A stretch of DNA of 10,251 nt from JAFGPJ01 sp964439135 (GCA_964439135.1 CAYTNN010000163.1:1-10251), one strand, 5' to 3'; positions 1-5,867 are shown, numbered from the stretch's first letter. The notes: generated by a model from the letters alone, not told the origin. A program made the numbers and translations.

Positions 1-308
1 AGGTCTGCCACATCCATATAAACAAGGTGAAATCCTTTTTCCAAAAGCGCCAGGTCCGTCTGAGGTTCATGGCCGAAGAAACGCGCCCTCCATATCCAGG
101 GGAGATGGCCGGCTGGATTCCTGGGGGTAACGACAGTGCAATCGCGGGTATCATAAATAAAGTCGTAGCGGTCATAACCTTGCCAGACGGATTTCTCGAC
201 GTCAATACCATCAACTTCGAGCCGACGGGCAAAATCATCACACAGAGAAATGTCAGCCCGAAAAGCCGTAAGCGCAAGAATGAATAGCAAAATTCGTATA
301 TTTTTCAC
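1..308 (-). CDS. Secreted alpha/beta hydrolase, N-terminal part (runs off left edge)
   Basis: Reading leftward from a GTG at 308, 102 codons stay open to the window edge. The first about 23 residues (MKNIRILLFILALTAF, then RADISLC) look like a signal peptide, so the protein is probably exported. The mature part carries WQGYDRYDF near residues 42-50, PWIWRARFFGHEPQTDLALL at about 70-89 and GFHLVYMDVAD at 92-102. I recognise this pattern from planctomycete proteins annotated as alpha/beta hydrolases or prolyl-oligopeptidase-like esterases. The catalytic Ser, Asp and His lie outside the window, so activity cannot be checked. An AGAGG sequence stands about 7 nt before the GTG. The gene begins 22 bp after the aconitase stop on the same strand, so co-transcription is likely, though no functional link is evident. 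The substrate is unknown. The family call rests on remembered sequence style. Confidence 0.8.
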   Translation of the reverse strand, partial: MKNIRILLFILALTAFRADISLCDDFARRLEVDGIDVEKSVWQGYDRYDFIYDTRDCTVVTPRNPAGHLPWIWRARFFGHEPQTDLALLEKGFHLVYMDVAD

Positions 309-330
309 GATTCGCCTCTTTGTACCTCTG

Positions 331-2310
331 TCACTCGTCAGCTCTTTTTCGCGTGTAATTCAGAAGCCCCGTGGAAAGCAGAATCTCTCTGTCTCTACTG
401 GACAGTTCCAGCCTGCCGATAAATTCAAATGAGCTGTCCGCTTTGATAATCTTAACTGTGTCGCTGCTCTTTACAGCGTCGAGCAGATTGTCAATCTGAA
501 GTTCGTCGCCGGGCTCGATTTTGTCATAGTCCGCCGGGTCGGCAAATTCGATTGGCACGATGCAGAAGTTAATCAGATTCGCTTTATGAATTCGCTCGAT
601 ACTCTTGGCAATCACGGCCCGAACGCCCAGATACATTGGGCACAATGCCGCGTGCTCTCTCGACGAACCCTGGCCGTAGCTTTCGCCCGCGACTATTATG
701 CCGGCCGTTCCCTTTTTCTTCAATTCGAGCGCCCGTTCGGCGAACGTCGGCTTGCCTTCTTCATTGAAGCAGTTAAAAACGACCTTCGCGTATTCGGGTA
801 CATTCGAGCGCAGTTTCAGGAAGGTTCCCGCCGGCATAATATGGTCGGTGGTGATTTTATCGCCGCACTTTAGCAATACTTTGCCCGCCAATTTTTCCGG
901 CAGCGGCCTAGGCGTCTCCGGCACGACAATCGTCGGGCCGCGCAGGACCTCGGCTTTCGCCGCTGCTTCACGGCTTAGAGGCACCTCTATCATATTATCG
1001 TTAATGGCAAATTCTGCCGGCAGCTCTATCTTCGGGTACTTCAAGCCGAACAATTCCGGCAGATCCCGCGGGTCGGTAATCCTGCCTGTAAGAGCCGAGG
1101 CGACCGCCGTCTCCGGGCTGACCAAATACGCCTGGTCGCCCTTAGTTCCGGTGCGCCCGGCGAAGTTTCGGTTAAACGTTCGCAGGCTAACGACACCGTT
1201 GGCCGGCGAGAAACCCTGCCCGATGCATGGCCCGCAGCCCGATTCCAAAATCCTCGCGCCCGCTGAAATCATGCCGGATAATGCCCCGTTATCGGCCAGC
1301 ATGTTCAGGACCTCCCTGCTGCCCGGAGCGATTGCAAATTCGACCATCTCGTTGATCCGCCGATCCTTCAGAACGGTCGCGACCATCATCAAATCGGCAA
1401 AGCTCGAATTCGTGCAACTGCCGACAACTACCTGCCCGGTTTCGAGACCGGCGATCTCACGGATGGATTTGATGTTGTCCGGCGAAGATGGACATGCCGC
1501 CATCGGTTCAAGTTCGGCAAGATTTATCTCGATGACGCGGTCGTATTCGGCATCCGGATCGGCTGCTAATTGCTGATAGTCTTTTTCCCGCTTTTGGGCG
1601 GCCAGGAATTTTTCGGTCTGCTCGTCGCTGGCGAAGATGCTTGTAGTAACGCCTAATTCAGCTCCCATATTCGTGATCGTCGCCCGCTGAGGTACGGAAA
1701 GTTTTTTTGCACCGTCGCCAAAATATTCGACCACCCAGCCGACGTTGCCTTTTGTCGTCAGGATGCTCAGCAGCTTTAGAATCACGTCCTTGGCGGCCAC
1801 CCAGTCGCTTAATTTGCCGGTGAGCTTAACGCCCAGAACCTTCGGGCATTTCAAGTAGAACGGCCCGCCGGCCATGGCAACCGCCACATCCAGCCCGCCG
1901 GCCCCGATGGCCAGCATGCCGATTCCGCCGCCGGTTGGTGTGTGCGAATCGCTCCCAAGGAGCGTCGCGCCGGGCTTTCCAAACCGTTCCAGATGGACCT
2001 GATGGCAGATGCCGTTGCCGGGGCGCGAATGATAGGCGCCCGCCTTCGCGGCGACGGTTTGCAGGTACAAATGGTCGTTATGATTCTCCGGCCCGAATCC
2101 TGCCATATTGTGATCGACGTAGCTTACCGACAAATCGGTTTTCACCGGTCTGAGCCCCATCGATTCATACAGCAGAAACGCCGTCGTTCCCGTGGCGTCC
2201 TGTGTCAGCGTCTGGTCGATACGAATCCCGATCTGCCCGCCGGCCTCAAGCTTGCCCTCAACCAGGTGCCTGCTCAATATCTTATAAACAAGTGTCTGTC
2301 CCAATTTCAT
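331..2310 (-). CDS. Aconitate hydratase, Aquifex-type
   Basis: Cytoplasmic [4Fe-4S] dehydratase that isomerises citrate and isocitrate in the TCA cycle. It has 659 residues from the ATG at 2310, within the range of the shorter bacterial (Aquifex-type) aconitases. Visible signatures are GSDSHTPTGGGIGMLAIGAGG (119-139), the cluster cysteines in VVGSCTNSS (C299) and SGCGPCIGQG (C359, C362), the swivel-domain motif GESYGQGSSREHAAL (542-556) and the C-terminal IERIHKANLINF. No expected motif is missing. The start is debatable. AAGGAG (2312-2317) lies only 1 nt from the ATG but 7 nt from a TTG at 2304, and the TTG start would give MGQTLVYKIL, closer to the usual family beginning. The frame stays open upstream to 2415, but that extension reads an unrelated relic (YFDDIR). 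The stop TGA is at 331-333, and an exported hydrolase gene follows after 22 bp. Confidence 0.95.
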   Translation of the reverse strand: MKLGQTLVYKILSRHLVEGKLEAGGQIGIRIDQTLTQDATGTTAFLLYESMGLRPVKTDLSVSYVDHNMAGFGPENHNDHLYLQTVAAKAGAYHSRPGNGICHQVHLERFGKPGATLLGSDSHTPTGGGIGMLAIGAGGLDVAVAMAGGPFYLKCPKVLGVKLTGKLSDWVAAKDVILKLLSILTTKGNVGWVVEYFGDGAKKLSVPQRATITNMGAELGVTTSIFASDEQTEKFLAAQKREKDYQQLAADPDAEYDRVIEINLAELEPMAACPSSPDNIKSIREIAGLETGQVVVGSCTNSSFADLMMVATVLKDRRINEMVEFAIAPGSREVLNMLADNGALSGMISAGARILESGCGPCIGQGFSPANGVVSLRTFNRNFAGRTGTKGDQAYLVSPETAVASALTGRITDPRDLPELFGLKYPKIELPAEFAINDNMIEVPLSREAAAKAEVLRGPTIVVPETPRPLPEKLAGKVLLKCGDKITTDHIMPAGTFLKLRSNVPEYAKVVFNCFNEEGKPTFAERALELKKKGTAGIIVAGESYGQGSSREHAALCPMYLGVRAVIAKSIERIHKANLINFCIVPIEFADPADYDKIEPGDELQIDNLLDAVKSSDTVKIIKADSSFEFIGRLELSSRDREILLSTGLLNYTRKRADE

Positions 2311-2334
2311 GCTCCTTAAAAACTGAAAAGGGTA

Positions 2335-2362
2335 GTTTAACATAAATACGCTTCCAAGACAA
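2335..2362 (-). promoter_or_regulatory. Weak candidate promoter of aconitase gene
   Basis: On the minus strand TTGTCT (2362-2357) and TTAAAC (2340-2335) are separated by 16 bp and end about 25 bp before the aconitase start. Neither box is a good sigma-70 match, so this is only a positional candidate. Confidence 0.25.
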
Positions 2363-2394
2363 ATCCTGACGATAGGCCAATTTCGACGTTCTTT

Positions 2395-2460
2395 CCGGAT
2401 GTCATCAAAGTACAACTTACCCGAGCCGCCGGGCTGCGGATTGTCCCTGTCGCCAAAGCC
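2395..2460 (-). pseudogene. Relic C-terminal tail of a ConA-like/jelly-roll protein
   Basis: The minus strand reads GFGDRDNPQPGGSGKLYFDDIR over these 66 bases. This is the same C-terminal motif found on the plus strand at 3084-3149 (GFG, then GGSGIMYFDDIR). Upstream of GFGDRD the frame does not match the usual preceding residues, and downstream it runs on without a stop into the aconitase gene. It is therefore a short remnant, not a gene end in use. It lies head to head with the plus-strand relic beginning near 2520. The motif similarity is directly visible. That it came from a full paralogous gene, lost by rearrangement, is inference. Confidence 0.7.
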
Positions 2461-2519
2461 GGCCTTTGCGGTTCCGGCAGAAAAGCTGGAAGCTGACAGT
2501 TCAAAACTGCCAGAGCAGT

Positions 2520-3161
2520 GTGATGATTCGCGATTCGCTGGAACCGGGCTCGAAGCATGCTATTGTGTGTCTCACGCCCGGTAACGGAGTCGCTTTCCAG
2601 GATCGTGTCGATACGGATCTTGATAGCTTCAGCGCAGAACAAAGCGGAATCACCGCGCCGCATTGGGTGAAATTAGAGCGTGACTTATCCGGCGACTTTA
2701 CGGCTTACCATTCAACCGATGGGTCTGCCTGAGAGATGCTGGGCCTGCCAGAGAGAATCCAGATGATTAAGAATGCCTATATCGGTTTAGCAGTAACGGC
2801 CCATAATGCCGAAGAGACGTGTGAAGCCGTATTCTCGAATGTCACGTTCACTGGTACACTTGGTCCAGAGTGGACGAACCAGGATATCGGCATAATCAGC
2901 AATGATGCCGAGCCGATGTATGTGGCTGTGGCCAATACCTCCGGCGATCCTGCTGTAGTGTACCATGATGATCCTAACGCAGCACAGATAGACGCTTGGA
3001 CGGAGTGGGTAATCGGCCTGCAGGAGTTTGCAGACCAAGGTGTGGACCTGACCGATATCGACAGGATTGCTATCGGATTCGGCACCAAAGACGATACGAC
3101 AACGGTCGGCGGTTCAGGTATAATGTACTTCGACGACATCCGGCTGTATCGGCCTCGATAG
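2520..3161 (+). pseudogene. Broken gene fragment: ConA-like lectin plus C-terminal jelly-roll domain
   Basis: A single reading frame carries recognisable protein from VMIRDSLEPGSKHAIV (2520 onward) through GITAPHWVKLERDLSGDFTA to the end at YFDDIRLYRPR. The first part resembles the DUF1349/'regulation of enolase'-type ConA-like domain. The second (GPEWTNQDIGI, then WTEWVIGLQEFADQGVDL, then GGSGIMYFDDIR) resembles the beta-sandwich that follows it in large secreted planctomycete proteins. The frame is cut by TGA at 2730-2732, exactly where this family has Trp (DGSA-stop-EM, expected DGSAWEM). The frame is otherwise intact on both sides. There is no signal peptide or plausible start, and the 5' part of the parent gene is absent. 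An ATG at 2736 could be called as a 141-residue protein, but no ribosome binding site supports it. A strong terminator follows at 3228. Confidence 0.8.
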
Positions 3162-3227
3162 GTTGATATTGAAAGCTCCAGTTTTGAGTTAGACTACTGT
3201 TGAGCTAAATAGGTTAGGCACCTGTTT

Positions 3228-3270
3228 GGGGCCTATGCTGGATGATTATGCATAGGCCCCGTTTGTTTTT
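3228..3270 (+). terminator. Strong rho-independent terminator after the broken gene
   Basis: A perfect 11-bp stem, GGGGCCTATGC (3228-3238) with GCATAGGCCCC (3250-3260), has an 11-nt loop and is followed by GTTTGTTTTT (3261-3270). It sits 66 bp after the relic's stop codon, so the terminator of the lost gene survives. It also insulates the downstream STAS gene. Confidence 0.88.
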
Positions 3271-3362
3271 AGGGTGATACAGATGCTAAGGCCACTAAGG
3301 CTTAAACTTGCGATATGTGAACGATCGAGTGTTCTCCATAAGGAAAAATCTTAAAGAGGCAG

Positions 3363-3391
3363 TTGTAAGTTTAAGGGTTATTCGGTAAAAT
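3363..3391 (+). promoter_or_regulatory. Sigma-70-like promoter of the STAS gene
   Basis: TTGTAA (3363-3368, 4 of 6) and TAAAAT (3386-3391, 5 of 6) are separated by exactly 17 bp. The expected start of transcription, near 3398, lies just before the heptad element at 3407-3449, which would therefore be in the leader. This is the only well-spaced pair I see between the terminator and the gene. Confidence 0.6.
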
Positions 3392-3406
3392 GTTGCCGGA
3401 TACCGA

Positions 3407-3449
3407 GTTATTCGTGCCGCGGAACGCAGAACGACGAACGCATAACGAT
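3407..3449 (+). repeat. Heptad palindromic element, copy 1 (leader of STAS gene)
   Basis: Seven-base units run in phase. GAAC-type units start at 3422, 3429 and 3436, and a TAAC unit starts at 3443. To the left lie GTTATTC (3407-3413), GTGCCGC (3414-3420) and one spacer base. The layout matches copy 2 at 5868-5938: GTT-type heptad, then a GCCGC centre, then one base, then GAACNNN heptads. The shared unit GAACGAC occurs second in the right arm of both copies. I know of no named function for it. Confidence 0.6.
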
Positions 3450-3472
3450 TAAAGTGCTATAAGGAGATGCTC

Positions 3473-3799
3473 ATGGAGCAGGAGCAGTCAAGAATCATAG
3501 TTGAGTCCGGAATGGATGTCACAATCGTGACATTCACAGAAGAGAGAATCGTTGATGAAGAACAAATCAGGGAACTTCAGAAATCCTTTGAGCCGATTAT
3601 TGAAAAGAATCAGGACAAGGAACTGATTCTCAATTTTGTCAACGTGAAGTTTATGACCTCGGCCTTTTTGGGCCTGCTGGTCAGAGTCCACAAAAAGTTA
3701 TGTGAACAGGGAGGGCGGCTGCGACTGTCCAATTTAGACTCGAATCTTCGCAAAGTCTTCGAAATTACGCAACTGACGAAGGTTTTTGAAATATCGTAA
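3473..3799 (+). CDS. STAS-domain anti-sigma-factor antagonist
   Basis: A 108-residue single-domain cytoplasmic protein of SpoIIAA/RsbV type. In partner-switching systems such proteins, when unphosphorylated, bind an anti-sigma kinase and free its target. The core strand and loop ELILNFVNVKFMTSAFLG (50-67) match the family's phosphorylation region. Ser63 in MTSAFLG aligns with the phosphorylated serine of the usual DSSGLG, while the preceding Asp is Thr and the following Ser-Gly is Ala-Phe. The second half (GGRLRLSNLDSNLRKVFEITQL) fits the usual later strands and helix. The ATG at 3473 was chosen because AAGGAG (3461-3466) lies 6 nt upstream of it; the ATG at 3467 abuts that site. No kinase, phosphatase or sigma gene is in view, so the partner is unknown. 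The gene converges on the receiver/PAS genes. Confidence 0.88.
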   Translation: MEQEQSRIIVESGMDVTIVTFTEERIVDEEQIRELQKSFEPIIEKNQDKELILNFVNVKFMTSAFLGLLVRVHKKLCEQGGRLRLSNLDSNLRKVFEITQLTKVFEIS

Positions 3800-3813
3800 G
3801 TCGACAAAGCAGT

Positions 3814-3939
3814 TTAACCTGTATGCCAATATTTGTACCCGGAGGTACCTATAACCGTGATTGTCAAAATTGCGGTTGCAGCCATCGCCTCAATTAAGGT
3901 CACCCCCGAAGCCCGTTTGCGTCGCCCAGCTTTGAGGAT
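3814..3939 (-). pseudogene. Prepilin N-terminal fragment (type IV pilin/PilV-like), truncated
   Basis: The minus strand between 3939 and the TAA at 3816-3814 reads ILKAGRRKRASG, then VTLIEAMAATAILTITVIG and TSGYKYWHTG. This is a type III signal: basic residues, Gly at the peptidase cleavage site, a TLIE block with Glu at +5, then a hydrophobic helix. Whole pilins continue for 100 or more residues, while this one stops after the first helix. A ribosome-binding-like AGGGAG lies 6 nt before the codon at 3937-3939, but that codon is ATC and there is no ATG, GTG or TTG before the cleavage site. Both ends are thus damaged, and I call it a relic. The motif is clear, but a tiny expressed peptide cannot be excluded. 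It lies beyond the decayed receiver/PAS copy and converges with the STAS gene. Confidence 0.7.
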
Positions 3940-3961
3940 TCGGATCTCCCTTTTACTGGAA

Positions 3962-4091
3962 ATAACATCTGTCTTCCTTCATAATATCTCTTGCCTTGAT
4001 CATCTTAAGTCATCGTTTTACAGCTTTAACCAACATACTTTTGTACAGTATGCAGTCATTCAGCAGATCTTCGTCGAATGTCCAGGGCTTA
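3962..4091 (-). pseudogene. Decayed second copy of the receiver end / PAS start junction
   Basis: This segment aligns with 4880-5106. The 22 bases at 4070-4091 match 5085-5106 with one mismatch and encode KPWTFDE against KPWTYDE in the receiver gene. After a gap of about 100 bp relative to the intact gene, the copy resumes at the receiver's last codons (SAE then TGA, at 4066-4056). It then follows the intergenic spacer, with CTTAAG and the CAGCTTTA-type block conserved, and reaches an ATGAAG at 3982 corresponding to the PAS start (ATGAAA at 4895). The gap shifts the frame, so nothing here can be a working receiver. The PAS gene's stop codon at 4091-4089 lies inside this copy. Confidence 0.75.
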
Positions 4092-4895
4092 GGTACGCCC
4101 AGACATGCGCCTGGCCAACTCAGCCACCTCCCCAAGTTCTTTAGTGTTAAGCAGTTTCATCGACCTTTTCGATTTTACTATCGGTTCGGGGCTTTCTGCC
4201 GGTGTCTCTTTGGACTGCCGGTGTTCAGGATTCGTGTCTTCTCGCCGTTGATCTGCGGTTGTTTCTTGAGCTTTCCCGCGCACAATCTGCTCTGGGTATT
4301 GCTCTGGTCTTAGCGGTGACTGATCCAATTCGCTCATCTGCTGCAGGAGTATTTCGTTGTTAGCTTGTAGTTCATCGGCCTGTTCTGCAAGGCATTCTCC
4401 TACCTCCAGACACTCAATGAACAGTTTCCGGAGTCGGGTAATTCGCTCGCTCAAGTGTTTTACTCGTTTAAGGTTTCCAACTGTAGTTTCCTGCAGTTTT
4501 GTGCGTTGATCGACGTCTGCGGCGAAGACGATAAGTCCGGTCGCCTCGTCGGCCTCGTCCCCTACCAGAATCATTTTCGTCTGCGCAGGGAAAACTGTTC
4601 CATCGCTCTTAATGTGTTCAACGGTGCCTTCTAAATGACCACAGCGTTTGGTCTCTTCGAGCAAAGGAATCACATCGGTTTTCATTTGCTCTTTCGTGTG
4701 GAATAGGCTGAGCTGCTTGCCGATTAGCTCGTCTTTCGTTTTATAACCATGCATCCCGGCCCATGCTTCATTAACAAACCGAAGGCTGCCATCTAAATCG
4801 ACCACGACAATCCCCTCGTTCGCTTGTTCAGCAATCATAGCTAAATATCTTAGAGTTTGTTCGATCTGTTTGTGTGCAGTAAATACATCTTTCAT
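4089..4895 (-). CDS. PAS-domain sensor protein with coiled coil, no kinase domain
   Basis: A 268-residue soluble protein. Residues about 15-130 form one PAS domain with PAC-like end: EQANEGIVVVDLDGSLRFVN, WAGMHGYKTKDELIGK, then HIKSDGTVFPAQTKMILVGD and GLIVFAADVDQR. Residues about 130-190 are predicted coiled coil (ERITRLRKLFIECLEVGECL, ELQANNEILLQQMSELD). Residues about 195-245 are polar and probably disordered, and the end is helical (KELGEVAELARRMSG). There is no histidine-kinase, GGDEF or HD module, so it probably senses a ligand or redox cue and acts by protein contact. The receiver gene starts the same transcription unit 75 bp upstream. The ATG at 4895 overlaps the stop of a four-codon reading frame (4906-4892) that has GAGG just before it, suggesting coupled initiation. 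The stop codon is supplied by the decayed receiver copy, so the original C-terminus may have been different. Confidence 0.82.
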   Translation of the reverse strand: MKDVFTAHKQIEQTLRYLAMIAEQANEGIVVVDLDGSLRFVNEAWAGMHGYKTKDELIGKQLSLFHTKEQMKTDVIPLLEETKRCGHLEGTVEHIKSDGTVFPAQTKMILVGDEADEATGLIVFAADVDQRTKLQETTVGNLKRVKHLSERITRLRKLFIECLEVGECLAEQADELQANNEILLQQMSELDQSPLRPEQYPEQIVRGKAQETTADQRREDTNPEHRQSKETPAESPEPIVKSKRSMKLLNTKELGEVAELARRMSGRT

Positions 4896-4970
4896 CGGAT
4901 TCTCATGCCTCGATCAACTTAAGCTATCTTCCATTCAGCTTTACCTACTCTGTTTTTGTTGAGCATAAGG

Positions 4971-5417
4971 TCATTCTGCAGATATTTTTCGATCTGAACA
5001 GCGCTCTAATTCCGCCACCATATCTTCGTGTTCGCTCTGGAGATTGTAGGTGTCTATAGCATGTTGGATATCCGCTCTAAAATTTTCGTCGTATGTCCAG
5101 GGCTTAGCAATGAACCTGTAAACGCCTTCCTGCTGCAATACCATCATGACATCGGCTGACTGCGCATATCCCGATAGAGCCATACTAACGATGTTGGGAT
5201 ACTCTTTCTTAACGATTTTGAGCAGATCGAGTCCGTCCATCCCGGGCATAACAATATCAACAACGATTACATGCACCTTTTCTCGCTTGAGGATTTCAAG
5301 TGCGTCTTCACCGCTCTTGGCAAAATATTTATCGTATGGTTCATCCGTGATGCTCTTATCTATAGTCTTCAGGACTATTTCGTCGTCATCTACGAACAGC
5401 ACTGCTCTCTTTTCCAT
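4971..5417 (-). CDS. Stand-alone response-regulator receiver
   Basis: A 148-residue cytoplasmic receiver (REC) protein. Acidic pocket residues are in VDDDE (D10-D12), and the phosphoacceptor is D54 in VVDIVMPGMDG. The switch serine is S82 in ALSGY, and the conserved lysine is K105 in YRFIAKPW, a form common in RpfG-like and other PAS-partnered receivers. After the domain (about 1-123) comes a short charged helix (LQSEHEDMVAELERC) and no DNA-binding or enzymatic output domain. It probably relays phosphate or signals through partners such as the PAS protein encoded 75 bp downstream. AGGAAG lies 8-9 nt before the ATG. The cognate histidine kinase is not in the window. A broken duplicate of its 3' end lies at 4091-4056. 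Confidence 0.92.
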   Translation of the reverse strand: MEKRAVLFVDDDEIVLKTIDKSITDEPYDKYFAKSGEDALEILKREKVHVIVVDIVMPGMDGLDLLKIVKKEYPNIVSMALSGYAQSADVMMVLQQEGVYRFIAKPWTYDENFRADIQHAIDTYNLQSEHEDMVAELERCSDRKISAE

Positions 5418-5827
5418 AATTCTCTTCCTAACATCTACTTATTCTGTGAACCTCTTTTAGGTTGTTTTCTCATATAAGTTCATAAGACCACAAAGCTTAT
5501 TCGCCAATTACTCGAATAAAGTCTTTCATTTCTCATACACCACCGAAGCCAAATCCTCAATACTGCTTTTGATATATCGGTAGTCGAGAAAAGGCGTATA
5601 ACTCAATAAGTCCTTCCAATGTAAAAAATACGTATTTCTAAGTAGATTCTTATTTGTGTGGCGTCAGAAGAGCTGAAGAAGCGAAATTATTGCTGAGTAT
5701 CATTGGTTTTAAAAAATATGTCTGTATTTATGAGACCATCATATCAAGCAATTATGACGCTTCTCAATAAAAATACGTAGAACTACGTAGTTGGAAATTT
5801 TCTCAAATCCTGGTTCGGTAAGAGATG
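5418..5827. other. AT-rich divergent intergenic region with palindromes
   Basis: About 410 bp between the receiver gene (leftward) and the GH130 promoter, clearly richer in A+T than the coding parts. I find no convincing gene. It holds AAATACGTATTT (5626-5637) and AACTACGTAGTT (5781-5792), both perfect 12-bp palindromes centred on TACGTA. The second is joined to a further TACGTA at 5774. I could not place a good promoter for the receiver gene here. Confidence 0.6.
5774..5792. promoter_or_regulatory. TACGTA double palindrome, operator-like
   Basis: TACGTAG (5774-5780) and CTACGTA (5783-5789) are perfect inverted arms with two bases between. The right half is also the 12-bp palindrome AACTACGTAGTT (5781-5792). 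A related palindrome lies at 5626-5637. The site is 36 bp upstream of the -35 box of the GH130 promoter, a usual place for an activator or repressor site. Function is inferred from symmetry and position only. Confidence 0.4.
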
Positions 5828-5856
5828 TTGTAGATGATTAGCACGTGGGCTATAAT
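5828..5856 (+). promoter_or_regulatory. Sigma-70-like promoter of the GH130/SSF operon
   Basis: TTGTAG (5828-5833) and a perfect TATAAT (5851-5856) are separated by exactly 17 bp. Transcription should begin near 5863, giving a leader of about 90 nt before the GTG at 5952. The -10 box is embedded in an inverted repeat (next entry), so access by polymerase may be controlled. Confidence 0.7.
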
Positions 5857-5863
5857 GAGCCCA
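5846..5863. promoter_or_regulatory. Operator-like palindrome covering the -10 box
   Basis: TGGGCT (5846-5851) and AGCCCA (5858-5863) are perfect 6-bp inverted arms around ATAATG, covering the TATAAT box and the expected start point. This is the classic place for a repressor site of a sugar operon. No regulator gene is visible in the window. Confidence 0.45.
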
Positions 5864-5867
5864 GTTC

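Noticed and set aside
698..1576. Long plus-strand reading frame of 292 codons
   Set aside because: It is wholly antisense to the aconitase gene, whose protein is unmistakable; the frame is a by-product of GC-rich codon use.
2730..2732. TGA read as tryptophan or selenocysteine
   Set aside because: TGA ends the aconitase and receiver genes normally, no SECIS-like hairpin is evident, and the gene is already missing its front part.
3286..3301. Direct repeat CTAAGGC (3286-3292 and 3295-3301)
   Set aside because: Only two 7-bp copies, not symmetric and well upstream of the promoter; it may be chance.
3840..3960. Minus-strand segment with GACGCAAA and GC-rich blocks resembling a c-di-GMP-I (GEMM) riboswitch core
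   Set aside because: The required GAAA-capped hairpin between the CAAA and GACGCAAA parts is missing, and the same bases encode a clear prepilin signal.
3833..4144. Plus-strand reading frame of 103 codons
   Set aside because: It is antisense to the prepilin fragment and the decayed receiver copy, has no ribosome binding site that fits and shows no recognisable protein.
5654..5770. Small plus-strand frame of 38 codons from a TTG (LCGVRRAEEAKLLLSI...)
   Set aside because: Weak start, no clear ribosome binding site, AT-rich codons unlike its neighbours, and no recognisable motif.
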